Below, one piece after another: positions 1-6,598 of a stretch of 8,342 nucleotides of DNA. Within the stretch, counting starts at the first letter, position 1; every line of letters starts with the position of its first letter. The notes beneath the pieces are model-generated. The model was given only the letters and a program-made list of their open reading frames with translations, was not told where the DNA came from and ran no database searches. The stretch is taken from the NCBI GenBank assembly GCA_023255835.1, contig JAGDVW010000021.1:8470-16811 (forward strand), read 5' to 3'. The position numbers and the translations under genes were made by a program. This stretch comes from Candidatus Acetothermia bacterium. GTDB taxonomy: Bacteria > Bipolaricaulota > Bipolaricaulia > Bipolaricaulales > Bipolaricaulaceae.

Positions 1-518
1 GCCGTGAACTCCAGCTGCAGACGCAGCTCTTCCATGGCCCGCTCCTTGAGCTCGTACACTTCTGAGATGTCCACCAAGCAGTTGGGATGGTCGTGGGCCA
101 GGAAGTAAATGCTGCGGATGGGATGAGGGGGGCCACACTCTTCGGTACGCCAGTTGCGGCCGCTCAGGGCCAGGGCCTCTAGATATAGAAGCATGGCCTC
201 CCGCCGATCCGGGTCCAGGTCCAAGAGGTAGTGTTCGGGGTCCTGAGTGATCACAATGTCAGGGCGGATACGGCGAAGAAGGGAGACCAGTTTTATCTTG
301 GCCGGAAGATCGGCCTGGACCTCGCCGTAGGCGAGATCGAGAAAGGTGACCTCGGCGCCGAGGATAGCAGCCGCACGACGGATTTGGTCACGGTAATCCG
401 GCCGAGCCAAAGCCACTGCGGCGTGTACGGAATCCCCGGCCCGGGCGTGCTTGACCAGCGTCCCTCCGCATTCCACGATCTCAAGCCCGTATGTCGCCAA
501 AAGAAGAAGCGTCCGCAT
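1..518 (-). CDS. PIG-L/LmbE-like deacetylase-fold protein, catalytic motifs degenerate (partial, C-terminus off the window)
   Basis: The reading frame starts with ATG at 518 (minus strand) and stays open to the left edge, giving 172 residues of an unfinished protein. GGGAG lies 7 bases upstream as a ribosome site. The fold is recognised from CGGTL at residues 17-21 followed by an ARAGD turn, ARPDYRDQIRRAAAILGA (38-55), PDIVITQDPEHY (86-97), and HPNCLVDISEVYELK (144-158), all in the order expected for PIG-L/LmbE N-acetylglucosaminyl deacetylases. Active members begin with AHPDDE (zinc His and Asp, catalytic Asp); here the same place reads ATYGLE (residues 8-13). The later HPDH zinc motif is replaced by DLDPDR (100-105). 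The protein may therefore be a pseudo-enzyme or bind something other than zinc. It follows the solute-binding protein gene by 14 bases and is probably co-transcribed with it, so a role with that transporter's substrate is possible. Family membership is fairly secure; function is unknown. Confidence 0.75.
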   Translation of the reverse strand, partial: MRTLLLLATYGLEIVECGGTLVKHARAGDSVHAAVALARPDYRDQIRRAAAILGAEVTFLDLAYGEVQADLPAKIKLVSLLRRIRPDIVITQDPEHYLLDLDPDRREAMLLYLEALALSGRNWRTEECGPPHPIRSIYFLAHDHPNCLVDISEVYELKERAMEELRLQLEFT

Positions 519-532
519 TTATGTCTCCCAGC

Positions 533-2086
533 CTATTTCAGGAAGGAGAGCTTGTGGATGATGCCCTCGCCGCGAAGGAAAACCCAGCGATCGTGGGCTG
601 CAGGTCGCACGGCGAAGAGGAGGTCCGGGTAGAAAAGTGTCACGAAAGGGACATCCTGCGCAACGATTTCCTGGATGGCCCACAAGAGCTGTCGACGCTC
701 CGCATGCGAGACTGCCCGGGCTTGAGCCTCAAGAAGTTGGTCCAGGGCGGGGTTAGCGTAGCCCACCACGTTGAGGCGCCCAAGCTCACAGTCGGAATGG
801 AAAAGCCCCAACACATCCGCCTTCGTCATCACAGGCGCCGACCAACCCCAAATGGCCAGGTCGTAGTTCCGTCCCTTGCAAGTATTGAAGTCGGGCCACA
901 CCCACTGGTCCACGGTACCCGCTTCCAGAGCGCGCACCTCTAAAGAAATGCCCAAGGGTCGGACGGCCTGGGCGATGAGCTCAGCGGTGCGAATACGGAT
1001 GGGATCCCCGCTGCGCGTGAGGAGCTCAAAACGCAGGGGACGACCATCGGGAAGGTCACGGATCCCGTCGCCATCCAGGTCCCGATAGCCGAGCTCCTCT
1101 AAAGCGCGGTTTGCTTCGTCCACTGAAAGGGTGGGGTATGCGCCCACGCCGGGGTTGTACCATGGTGAGTTGGGGTGGATGAACCCGGGGCTGCCCACAG
1201 TGGCATAGCCCAAAAGAACTGTGTTCACCAGGTCCTCCAGGTCCAGAGCACCGGCGAGGATGCGGCGCACACGGGGATCATCGAAGGGAGGACGCCCATG
1301 GTTGAAAAGGAGCAGGAAAGACGCGAACCCCGGCCCACCCATGACGCGCACATCCGAACGGGTTTGAAGCTGCGCCACAAGCTCAGGTGGAAGCAGGTGA
1401 GCTGCAACGTCGATCTGCCCAGCCAGGAGAGCGGAGAAGGCGGTCATGGCATCAGGAACGATATCAAGGATCAGAGTGGATACGGATGGTTTTCCTGCGA
1501 AGTAGTAAGGATTCGCCTCCAAGCGGTAGAACTGGTCGGGAACCACCTGCGCCAGGTAGTACGGCCCGGTGCCCACGGCGTTGCCAAACGTTCTGGGATC
1601 CTGAGCCTCCTCCCACAGGTGTTTGGGCACGATGGGAATGTCAGCCAGGGCAAGGTCGAAGGTGGGGTTGGGCTTATTCAGGATAAGGACCACAGTGCGA
1701 TCGTCAGGTGCTTCCACAGCTACGTCGCGGAGGGGAGCAGAGAAGCGCGGATGGGGCACACGCTGGTAGAGCTCGAAGCTGAACTTCACATCAGCCGCGG
1801 TAAAGGGTTGCCCATCGTGCCAGCGCACGTCCGGTCGTACAGTGATCGTCCACACCAGTCCGTCCGGAGAGACCTCCACGGAATCCGCCAGCCATGGCCG
1901 CGGAACGCCGTCAAGATCCACGAGCATCAGAGTGTCATACACAAGCATGAGCAGGTACCAGCCGGGATATCCGCTGCGGTAAGTGTAGGGGGTAAGGTTG
2001 CCTTCGGAGCGGGGAATGGCCATGCGTAAGGGAGCCGCCTGGCCTAAGAGAGCCAGGATTGCACAAAATAGGAACATCTTCCGCAT
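533..2086 (-). CDS. ABC transporter solute-binding protein, family 5 (peptide/oligosaccharide type)
   Basis: A 517-residue extracytoplasmic binding protein that would capture a peptide, oligosaccharide or similar solute and deliver it to an ABC permease. An N-terminal signal peptide is visible: MRK, a hydrophobic run, then GQAAP near residues 15-19. There is no lipobox, so the mature protein is probably soluble or anchored some other way. Family 5 signatures are present: WHDGQPFTAADVKFSFE (89-105), GTGPYYL (172-178), DDPRVRRILAGALD (269-282), and a DLDGDGIRDLPDG loop (336-348). Cys403 and Cys433 may form a disulfide. Length is typical of the family. A GTG at 2092 is in frame, but AGGAGGT touches it directly; the ATG at 2086 sits 4 bases after that site and is the better start. 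No permease or ATPase gene is in the window. The substrate cannot be predicted; the downstream PIG-L-like gene hints at an acetylated amino sugar, which is only inference. Confidence 0.9.
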   Translation of the reverse strand: MRKMFLFCAILALLGQAAPLRMAIPRSEGNLTPYTYRSGYPGWYLLMLVYDTLMLVDLDGVPRPWLADSVEVSPDGLVWTITVRPDVRWHDGQPFTAADVKFSFELYQRVPHPRFSAPLRDVAVEAPDDRTVVLILNKPNPTFDLALADIPIVPKHLWEEAQDPRTFGNAVGTGPYYLAQVVPDQFYRLEANPYYFAGKPSVSTLILDIVPDAMTAFSALLAGQIDVAAHLLPPELVAQLQTRSDVRVMGGPGFASFLLLFNHGRPPFDDPRVRRILAGALDLEDLVNTVLLGYATVGSPGFIHPNSPWYNPGVGAYPTLSVDEANRALEELGYRDLDGDGIRDLPDGRPLRFELLTRSGDPIRIRTAELIAQAVRPLGISLEVRALEAGTVDQWVWPDFNTCKGRNYDLAIWGWSAPVMTKADVLGLFHSDCELGRLNVVGYANPALDQLLEAQARAVSHAERRQLLWAIQEIVAQDVPFVTLFYPDLLFAVRPAAHDRWVFLRGEGIIHKLSFLK

Positions 2087-2090
2087 GCAC

Positions 2091-2097
2091 ACCTCCT
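2091..2097 (-). promoter_or_regulatory. Strong ribosome binding site for the solute-binding protein gene
   Basis: On the minus strand this reads AGGAGGT, a full match to the anti-Shine-Dalgarno sequence. It ends 4 bases before ATG at 2086 and overlaps the alternative GTG at 2092, so it decides in favour of the ATG. Confidence 0.8.
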
Positions 2098-2116
2098 TGG
2101 TAACACTTTTCTTAAA

Positions 2117-2144
2117 ATGATAACACCAAGCGATGGGCGTTCAA
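2117..2144 (-). promoter_or_regulatory. Probable sigma-70-type promoter for the solute-binding protein gene
   Basis: Reading the minus strand, TTGAAC (2144-2139) is followed after 16 bases by TATCAT (2122-2117). These match four of six bases of the -35 consensus and five of six of the -10. Transcription would begin near 2110, leaving a leader of about 24 bases that contains the AGGAGGT site. The segment is AT-rich in a GC-rich background and lies in the divergent spacer, which supports the call. Confidence 0.5.
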
Positions 2145-2224
2145 GTTCTCAGATGAGCTTTGGGGAAGTGAAAACAGTCACCGAATGGGTCAGCGATTCC
2201 TCATGGCTTTCGTTGCCGAAAGTA

Positions 2225-2269
2225 AGTGCGAATCACCGTTGGAGGCCTCGATAAATGAGGCGTCGCACT
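2225..2269 (+). promoter_or_regulatory. Paired-stem element in the pyruvate kinase leader
   Basis: AGTGCGA (2225-2231) is perfectly complementary to TCGCACT (2263-2269). Nested inside, GCCTC (2245-2249) pairs with GAGGC (2257-2261) around a GATAAAT loop. A 13-base unpaired segment lies on the 5' side of the inner hairpin and one base on the 3' side. The structure ends 17 bases before the ATG chosen for pyruvate kinase, so it would lie in the leader RNA and could control translation. It lacks a U-run and is not a terminator. It matches no riboswitch class I can recall. The transcript start is unclear: TAAAAT at 2113-2118 is a possible -10 with no convincing -35. The pairing is seen directly; the regulatory role is inference. 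Confidence 0.35.
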
Positions 2270-2286
2270 GGGCGGGCTCCCTGTCC

Positions 2287-3678
2287 ATGGTTACCCTTGA
2301 AACCGTGCGGCGGACGAAGATCGTGGCCACGATCGGGCCGGCTTCCTGGACGGAGGAGGCCCTGGCCGCCCTGGTGGAAGCGGGGGTTAATATCTTCCGC
2401 ATCAACGCCGCCCACGGGACGCCCGAGCTTCATCGGGAGCTCATTTGGCGCGTTCGGAAGGCCACGAAAGGTCTGGCCGTGGGGATCCTCGTGGACTCCC
2501 GGGGACCGAAGGTCCGGGTGGGGCCCCTTCCCGAGCCGGTGGCGGTGGAAACAGGGGAGGAGGTGCTTTTGGGGGAGGGCGGCATCCCCATAACCCATCC
2601 GGAGGCGGTGGCCGCCGTGTCCCCGGGAGCCCATGTCCTCCTGTCCGATGGACTTTTGGAGCTGGAGGTCGTGGAAAGGCTCGGAAGGACCTTGCGGTGT
2701 CGGGCCCTGCGCCCTGGCGTTATCCAGGCCGGTAAAGGGGTGAACTTCCCAGGGGTGGTCCTCCCTATCCCCGTCCTCACCGAACAGGATCGGGAAACTC
2801 TGCGCTTGGCCAAGGAAGAGGGGGTGGACTACGTGGCCCTTTCCTTTGTGCAGCGGCCGGCGGATATTGAGGAGGCTAGGGAGATCTTGGGGCCGGATGG
2901 GCCGGCGGTTTTGGCCAAGGTGGAGCTGGCCGCGGCCGTGGCCCACATGAAGGAGCTTGTGGCCACTGCCGATGGGGCCATGGTGGCTCGCGGCGATCTC
3001 GGGGTGGAAATCGAGCCCTACCGCGTCCCCATCGTCCAGCGAAAACTTATAGAGCTTTGCAATTCCTGGGCGAAGCCGGTCATCGTGGCCACCCAAATGC
3101 TCCAGAGCATGGTGGCTTCGCCCGTCCCCACCCGGGCGGAGGTGGCCGACGTGGCCACCGCCGTCTGGGAGGGTGCCGATGCCCTCATGCTTTCCGATGA
3201 GACCGCGATAGGGAAACATCCGGTGGAGGCGGTGCGGGTCATGGCCAAAACCGCGGAGGCCGCGGAAGGAGGGGAGGTTCCCATCCGCGTTCCAGGCCTG
3301 GCCCCGGAACTCGTGGGCGAGGTTCCCGCGGCCATTGCCCAAAGCGCCTGCGCCGTTGCCCAGGAGGTGGGGGCCCAGCTCATCCTCTGCGCCACTTACT
3401 CCGGGTGGACCGCGCGGCTTGTGGCGGCCATGCGGCCCCCAGTCCCCATCGCCGCGGTGACCCCTCATGCGGGGGTTTGCCGGCGCCTGAGCTTGGTATG
3501 GGGGGTCATCCCCCTTCTCATCCCTTCCGCGGAAACGGTGGATGCGCTTCTCGATCACGCCGTGGCCGCGGCACAGGAGGCGGGCCTCATCGCTCCTGGG
3601 GAGCGGATCATCTTCACCGCGGGCCTCCCCTTCCAAAAGCCCGGGACCACGAACCTCGTCCGCGTGATCGAGCTCTAG
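2287..3678 (+). CDS. pyk: Pyruvate kinase, probably potassium-independent type
   Basis: Converts phosphoenolpyruvate and ADP to pyruvate and ATP in the last step of glycolysis, in the cytosol. The 463 residues cover the whole family length: RRTKIVATIGPAS (8-20), the A domain with catalytic Lys211 and metal ligand Glu213 (KVE), MVARGDLGVE around Asp237, TQM and PTRAEVADVA further on, and a complete C-terminal domain with YSGWTARLVAAMRP. In the K+ site the usual N-F-S-H is NAAH (40-43), and DTKGPEIRT is DSRGPKVRV (70-78), so the Glu117 position (rabbit muscle numbering) is Lys75. In this family that lysine marks enzymes that do not need potassium. The frame is open back to an ATG at 2185, but those 34 extra residues do not resemble pyruvate kinase and cover the paired-stem element, so 2287 was chosen. 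No strong ribosome site precedes it. The stop interlocks with that of convergent xseB. Confidence 0.93.
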   Translation: MVTLETVRRTKIVATIGPASWTEEALAALVEAGVNIFRINAAHGTPELHRELIWRVRKATKGLAVGILVDSRGPKVRVGPLPEPVAVETGEEVLLGEGGIPITHPEAVAAVSPGAHVLLSDGLLELEVVERLGRTLRCRALRPGVIQAGKGVNFPGVVLPIPVLTEQDRETLRLAKEEGVDYVALSFVQRPADIEEAREILGPDGPAVLAKVELAAAVAHMKELVATADGAMVARGDLGVEIEPYRVPIVQRKLIELCNSWAKPVIVATQMLQSMVASPVPTRAEVADVATAVWEGADALMLSDETAIGKHPVEAVRVMAKTAEAAEGGEVPIRVPGLAPELVGEVPAAIAQSACAVAQEVGAQLILCATYSGWTARLVAAMRPPVPIAAVTPHAGVCRRLSLVWGVIPLLIPSAETVDALLDHAVAAAQEAGLIAPGERIIFTAGLPFQKPGTTNLVRVIEL

Positions 3679-3929
3679 AAGGGGACCTCTTCCTCCGGCC
3701 CGGCTCCCTCCGCGGGCGCTTCCCCCTCCCGCTCCAAGCGCTCGGCGATGGTTTTTATCTGCATTTCCGCGGCGGTGATCTTTTTGCGGAGAAGGGTCAC
3801 CAGGTCCGCGGCTTCCGCCACAAGCTGGGAAAGCTCGTCGATATCCACGTCTCCCCGCTCGATCTTCTCCAAGATCTCGTCGAGCCTGGCCACCGCTTGG
3901 CCATAACTCGGCTCATGGCGCTCTTCCAC
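3675..3929 (-). CDS. xseB: Exodeoxyribonuclease VII small subunit
   Basis: An 84-residue helical protein, the normal size for XseB, which binds the long helices of XseA in several copies to form exonuclease VII, a cytosolic enzyme that degrades single-stranded DNA into oligonucleotides. The family pattern is visible as YGQAVARLDEILEKIERGD (9-27), a second helix through LSQLVAEAADLVTLLRKKI, and AAEMQIKTIAERLE. The acidic, Pro/Gly-rich tail ends in EEEVPF. It starts with GTG at 3929; AAGGAGG (3941-3935) lies 5 bases upstream, so the start is secure. The gene overlaps the end of xseA by 17 bases, indicating translational coupling in an xseA-xseB operon. Its TAG stop shares the CTAG at 3675-3678 with the pyruvate kinase stop on the opposite strand. 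Confidence 0.88.
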   Translation of the reverse strand: MEERHEPSYGQAVARLDEILEKIERGDVDIDELSQLVAEAADLVTLLRKKITAAEMQIKTIAERLEREGEAPAEGAGPEEEVPF

Positions 3930-5595
3930 GTTCCCCTCCTTGGGAGAGAAGGCGGAGGATCCCGGCCCGAAGCTCGGCGATGAGGGGCGTTCCGGGCGGG
4001 GCCTGGTCCGGATCGGTCACGGTTCGGCCGGAGGAAAGCCGCAGGATGGCGAACCCTCTCTCCACCACCCGCTTTGGGTCCAAAGCGCGGAGGCGATCGG
4101 CCCGGGCCTGAAGCCGCTCCTTGGCCTGATCCACCCGGGTTTGAACTAGGACAAAAAGCCTCCTCTTTTTGGCGAGCAAATCCTCCTTTGATTGCGCCAA
4201 TTCCCGGGCTGTTCCGCGGCGCAGCCTCTCCACCGCCTCGCCCAGGAAGGACTTTTCCGCGCCCAAAATCTTCCCCACCGCCCGAGGCAGGGCTTGGGAA
4301 ACGCGGCGCACGTGATCTTGGGCCCTCCACACCGTGGCCTTTGCCCCTTGGAGGAGCCGCCTCCTCCGCTCCCAAAGCCTCTCCGCCTCCTGTTCAAGCC
4401 TCCCTCTGCTTCCCCGGGCAAGCCTTTTGCACTTCCCATCGAGGTCGAGTCGCGCTTGAGACGCGGTTTTCTCCGCGCGCTGGAGGATCTCCCCGAGCTT
4501 CCTTTCCACCTCATCCAGGGTTTCTTGAACCCTTTGCACGAGGAATTTGGCGGCTCCGGAGGGGGTGGCGGGTTTCGGCCGCCAGCCGATCTCATCCAGC
4601 ACGCAGCGATCCTCCTCGTGGCCGATCCCCACCACCACCGGGAGGGGGAAGAGGGCCACGGCCCGGGCCAGGGCCTCGGAATCGAACCAGGCCAAATCCG
4701 CCCGGGAGCCTCCCCCCCGGCAGATGAGGATCACGTCGAACTCACTAAGGTGCTCCCTGAACCAGTCCAGGGCGTTGAGGATGGAGGCCTCGGTGTGGTG
4801 GCCTTGGACCCGGGCCCCATGGACCGTGACCTGGAAGGCAAAACCCGAGGCCTTTAGGGTGTTTAAGACGTCGTTTTGGGCGTCGGAACCGAGGCTTGTG
4901 ATGAGCCCGACCCGGAGGGGAAGAGGGGGGAAGGGGAGGGAGCGGTTTTGCTCGGCGATCCCCTCCTTCACGAGTTTGCGGAGGATCTCCTCCCTCCGGC
5001 GGGCGGCCTCGCCCAGGGTGTAGTTCACATCGAGGTCGCGGATCACCAGCCGGTAAACCCCTTCCCGGACCCAGAGGTCCACCTGGGCCAAAACCCGCAC
5101 GGTGAGCTCGTCAGTGAGGGAGAAGGGCCTTCCGGCCCGCGCGAGCTTCGCCTCGATCCGGGCCCGTTCCTCAGGAAACAGGATCGCCTCCACCTGGGCG
5201 ATGATCTTCTCCTCCCGCCGCTCCACGAGGTGGAACTCCACCCGGTCCTTGTGGGCGTTTTTGTCGTAACCCAGGATCTCCCCCACCACCCAGATCGGGC
5301 TGGGGAAGGCCTGGGCCAGGATGCCCTGGACCCGGGCATTGAGCTCGGAGACGGTGAGGTGCTGGAGGCCTTCCCTTCGGCGCTCGGCGTAGAGCTTTTG
5401 CGTGGCCTCGTCGAAGGAGAAACCCTCAGCCTCCAGAAGCTCCACCACCGAGACCACGTGGTCTTTAGGCACGCGCCAAAGCCTCTTTTCCCGGTCGAAA
5501 CGACTCTCGGGGAGGGCCCGCACCAACTGCACAAGGCGGGCATTGTACTCGAATTGGATCAGAAGATGGTCTCCTCGGCATTCGACCTTCCGCAT
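3913..5595 (-). CDS. xseA: Exodeoxyribonuclease VII large subunit with an extra N-terminal HARP-like domain
   Basis: Catalytic subunit of exonuclease VII. At 560 residues it is longer than the usual 400-450. Residues about 80-195 are the OB-fold DNA-binding domain ([10 protein letters not shown], then [10 protein letters not shown]). Residues 225-355 are the nuclease core: [12 protein letters not shown] with Asp242, [11 protein letters not shown] with Arg293, GIGHEED with His326 and Asp329, and ATPSGAAK; these match the four residues needed for catalysis in Escherichia coli XseA. Residues 355-505 are long charged helices for XseB docking, and 507-550 the closing beta segment ([10 protein letters not shown]). 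Ahead of the OB fold, residues 10-67 contain [20 protein letters not shown], then KRLWRVP, then LLEAEGF, resembling the HARP-type repeat of SMARCAL1-like helicases. ATG 5595 is the only ATG in the frame, and the protein has no other methionine; GTG 5601 is a weaker alternative. AAGAG 5 bases upstream is a weak ribosome site. Confidence 0.92.
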   Translation of the reverse strand: MRKVECRGDHLLIQFEYNARLVQLVRALPESRFDREKRLWRVPKDHVVSVVELLEAEGFSFDEATQKLYAERRREGLQHLTVSELNARVQGILAQAFPSPIWVVGEILGYDKNAHKDRVEFHLVERREEKIIAQVEAILFPEERARIEAKLARAGRPFSLTDELTVRVLAQVDLWVREGVYRLVIRDLDVNYTLGEAARRREEILRKLVKEGIAEQNRSLPFPPLPLRVGLITSLGSDAQNDVLNTLKASGFAFQVTVHGARVQGHHTEASILNALDWFREHLSEFDVILICRGGGSRADLAWFDSEALARAVALFPLPVVVGIGHEEDRCVLDEIGWRPKPATPSGAAKFLVQRVQETLDEVERKLGEILQRAEKTASQARLDLDGKCKRLARGSRGRLEQEAERLWERRRRLLQGAKATVWRAQDHVRRVSQALPRAVGKILGAEKSFLGEAVERLRRGTARELAQSKEDLLAKKRRLFVLVQTRVDQAKERLQARADRLRALDPKRVVERGFAILRLSSGRTVTDPDQAPPGTPLIAELRAGILRLLSQGGERGRAP

Positions 5596-5623
5596 GACCA
5601 CTCTTAACGTACCGGGCTATAAT
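5594..5623 (+). promoter_or_regulatory. Promoter for trxB with perfect -10 box, likely leaderless transcript
   Basis: TATAAT at 5618-5623 matches the -10 consensus completely. ATGACC at 5594-5599, 18 bases upstream, matches four of six bases of the -35. Transcription would begin near 5630, only about six bases before ATG 5636, and there is no Shine-Dalgarno sequence there. The -35 lies over the divergent xseA start codon, so the two genes share a 40-base spacer. On the minus strand the same AT-rich core reads CATTAT, a possible -10 for xseA, so the site could fire both ways; that part is weak. Confidence 0.65.
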
Positions 5624-5635
5624 GCCAGCCGCAAG

Positions 5636-6598
5636 ATGGGTGGCGATTGGGATCTAGTCGTGGTTGGGGCTGGGCCGGCTGGGCTTACGGCCGCCATCTA
5701 CTCTTGCCGGGCGGGCCTGCGCACCCTGGTTTTGGAGAAGGCCGCCCCCGGAGGCCAGCTCCTGGAGACCCCGGTGATCGAGAACTTCCCGGGCTTTCCC
5801 GACCCCCTCCCCGGGATCGAGCTCATGGAAAGGATGGAAAGGCAAGCAAGGCGTTTGGGGGCGGAGTTGGTCTTGGCTGAGGCCACCGGTTTGGCCAAAG
5901 AAGGGGGGAGTTGGCTTGTACGGACGCGGGCCGGGGATTTCCGGGGCCGGGCGGTGGTGGTGGCCACCGGAGCCCATCCCCGGGAGCTTCCGGCCAAAGG
6001 GGCCAAGGAGTTCGTGGGCCGGGGGCTTTCCTACTGCGCCACCTGCGACGGTTTCTTCTTCCGCGATAAAAAGGTGCTCATGGTGGGCGCGGGCGACGCG
6101 GCCCTGACCGAGGCCCTTTTCCTCGCCGACCTCTGCCAAAAGGTCTACATCGTCGTTCGGCATCCTAAGGATGATCCCAAGGCCATCCGGGCGACAGCTA
6201 CCCTCAAGGAGCGGGCCATGGCCCATCCCCGGATCGAGTTCCTCTGGAATTCCGTGGTGGATGAAGTTTTCGGCGATGGCAAGGTGGAGGGGGTGGTGTT
6301 GCGGGACCTTCAAACTGGGGAAAGGCGGGATTTCCCGGTGGACGGGGTTTTTGTGAAGATCGGATATGAGCCGGCCACCGCGTGGGTGCGGGGAGTGGTG
6401 GAGTTGACGGAGGCCGGGTACATTAGGACGGACCCATGGATGCGCACGGCGGTGCCCGGGGTATTTGCTGCGGGCGATGTGCGCGAGCCCGCTTGGCGGG
6501 TGGCCCAAGCGGTGGTGGCCGCGGCCGAAGGGGCCTTGGCCGCCCTCGCCGCCGAGCGCTTCCTCAAATTTGGGGAGGGATGGCATGAGCACGAATAA
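5636..6598 (+). CDS. trxB: Thioredoxin reductase-like flavoprotein with altered NADPH motif
   Basis: A 320-residue FAD protein of the low-molecular-weight thioredoxin reductase family, which passes electrons from a nicotinamide cofactor through FAD and a redox disulfide to thioredoxin in the cytosol. The FAD site is VVGAGPAG (9-16), with [15 protein letters not shown] nearby; the redox centre is C-A-T-C (Cys134, Cys137), at nearly the same place as Cys135/138 of the Escherichia coli enzyme; the second nucleotide site is VGAGDAA (150-156); FAAGDV (277-282) closes the FAD domain. The HRRxxxR motif that holds the NADPH 2'-phosphate is replaced by [11 protein letters not shown] (175-185), and the usual YRQ before the final helix reads VAQ. 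Cofactor choice may therefore be NADH or a different donor. ATG 5636 follows a TATAAT box by 12 bases with no ribosome site. The end overlaps the next gene by 14 bases. No thioredoxin gene is in the window. Confidence 0.88.
   Translation: MGGDWDLVVVGAGPAGLTAAIYSCRAGLRTLVLEKAAPGGQLLETPVIENFPGFPDPLPGIELMERMERQARRLGAELVLAEATGLAKEGGSWLVRTRAGDFRGRAVVVATGAHPRELPAKGAKEFVGRGLSYCATCDGFFFRDKKVLMVGAGDAALTEALFLADLCQKVYIVVRHPKDDPKAIRATATLKERAMAHPRIEFLWNSVVDEVFGDGKVEGVVLRDLQTGERRDFPVDGVFVKIGYEPATAWVRGVVELTEAGYIRTDPWMRTAVPGVFAAGDVREPAWRVAQAVVAAAEGALAALAAERFLKFGEGWHEHE
6574..6579 (+). promoter_or_regulatory. Ribosome binding site for the acyl-CoA synthetase inside the end of trxB
   Basis: GGAGGG lies 5 bases before ATG 6585, within the last codons of trxB. 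It fixes the synthetase start and indicates that the two genes are translated from one message. Confidence 0.75.

Noticed and set aside
2185..2286. Longer pyruvate kinase starting at ATG 2185
   Set aside because: The extra 34 residues show no pyruvate kinase similarity, there is no ribosome site at the right distance, and the segment contains the paired-stem element; the family normally begins a few residues before RRTKIVATIGP.
2087..2286. tRNA or known riboswitch in the divergent spacer
   Set aside because: No cloverleaf or T-loop pattern on either strand, and the stems do not match the conserved cores of riboswitch classes I can recall.
2255..2593. Short gene starting at ATG 2255 after GGAGG
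   Set aside because: It overlaps pyruvate kinase in another frame over most of its length and its Arg/Trp/Gly/Pro-rich product is typical of an out-of-frame reading of GC-rich coding DNA.
2233..3636. Long open frame antisense to pyruvate kinase (467 residues)
   Set aside because: The product is His/Gly/Pro-rich with no recognisable domain. It is the mirror of a strongly GC-biased gene, where stop codons are rare in the antisense frame.
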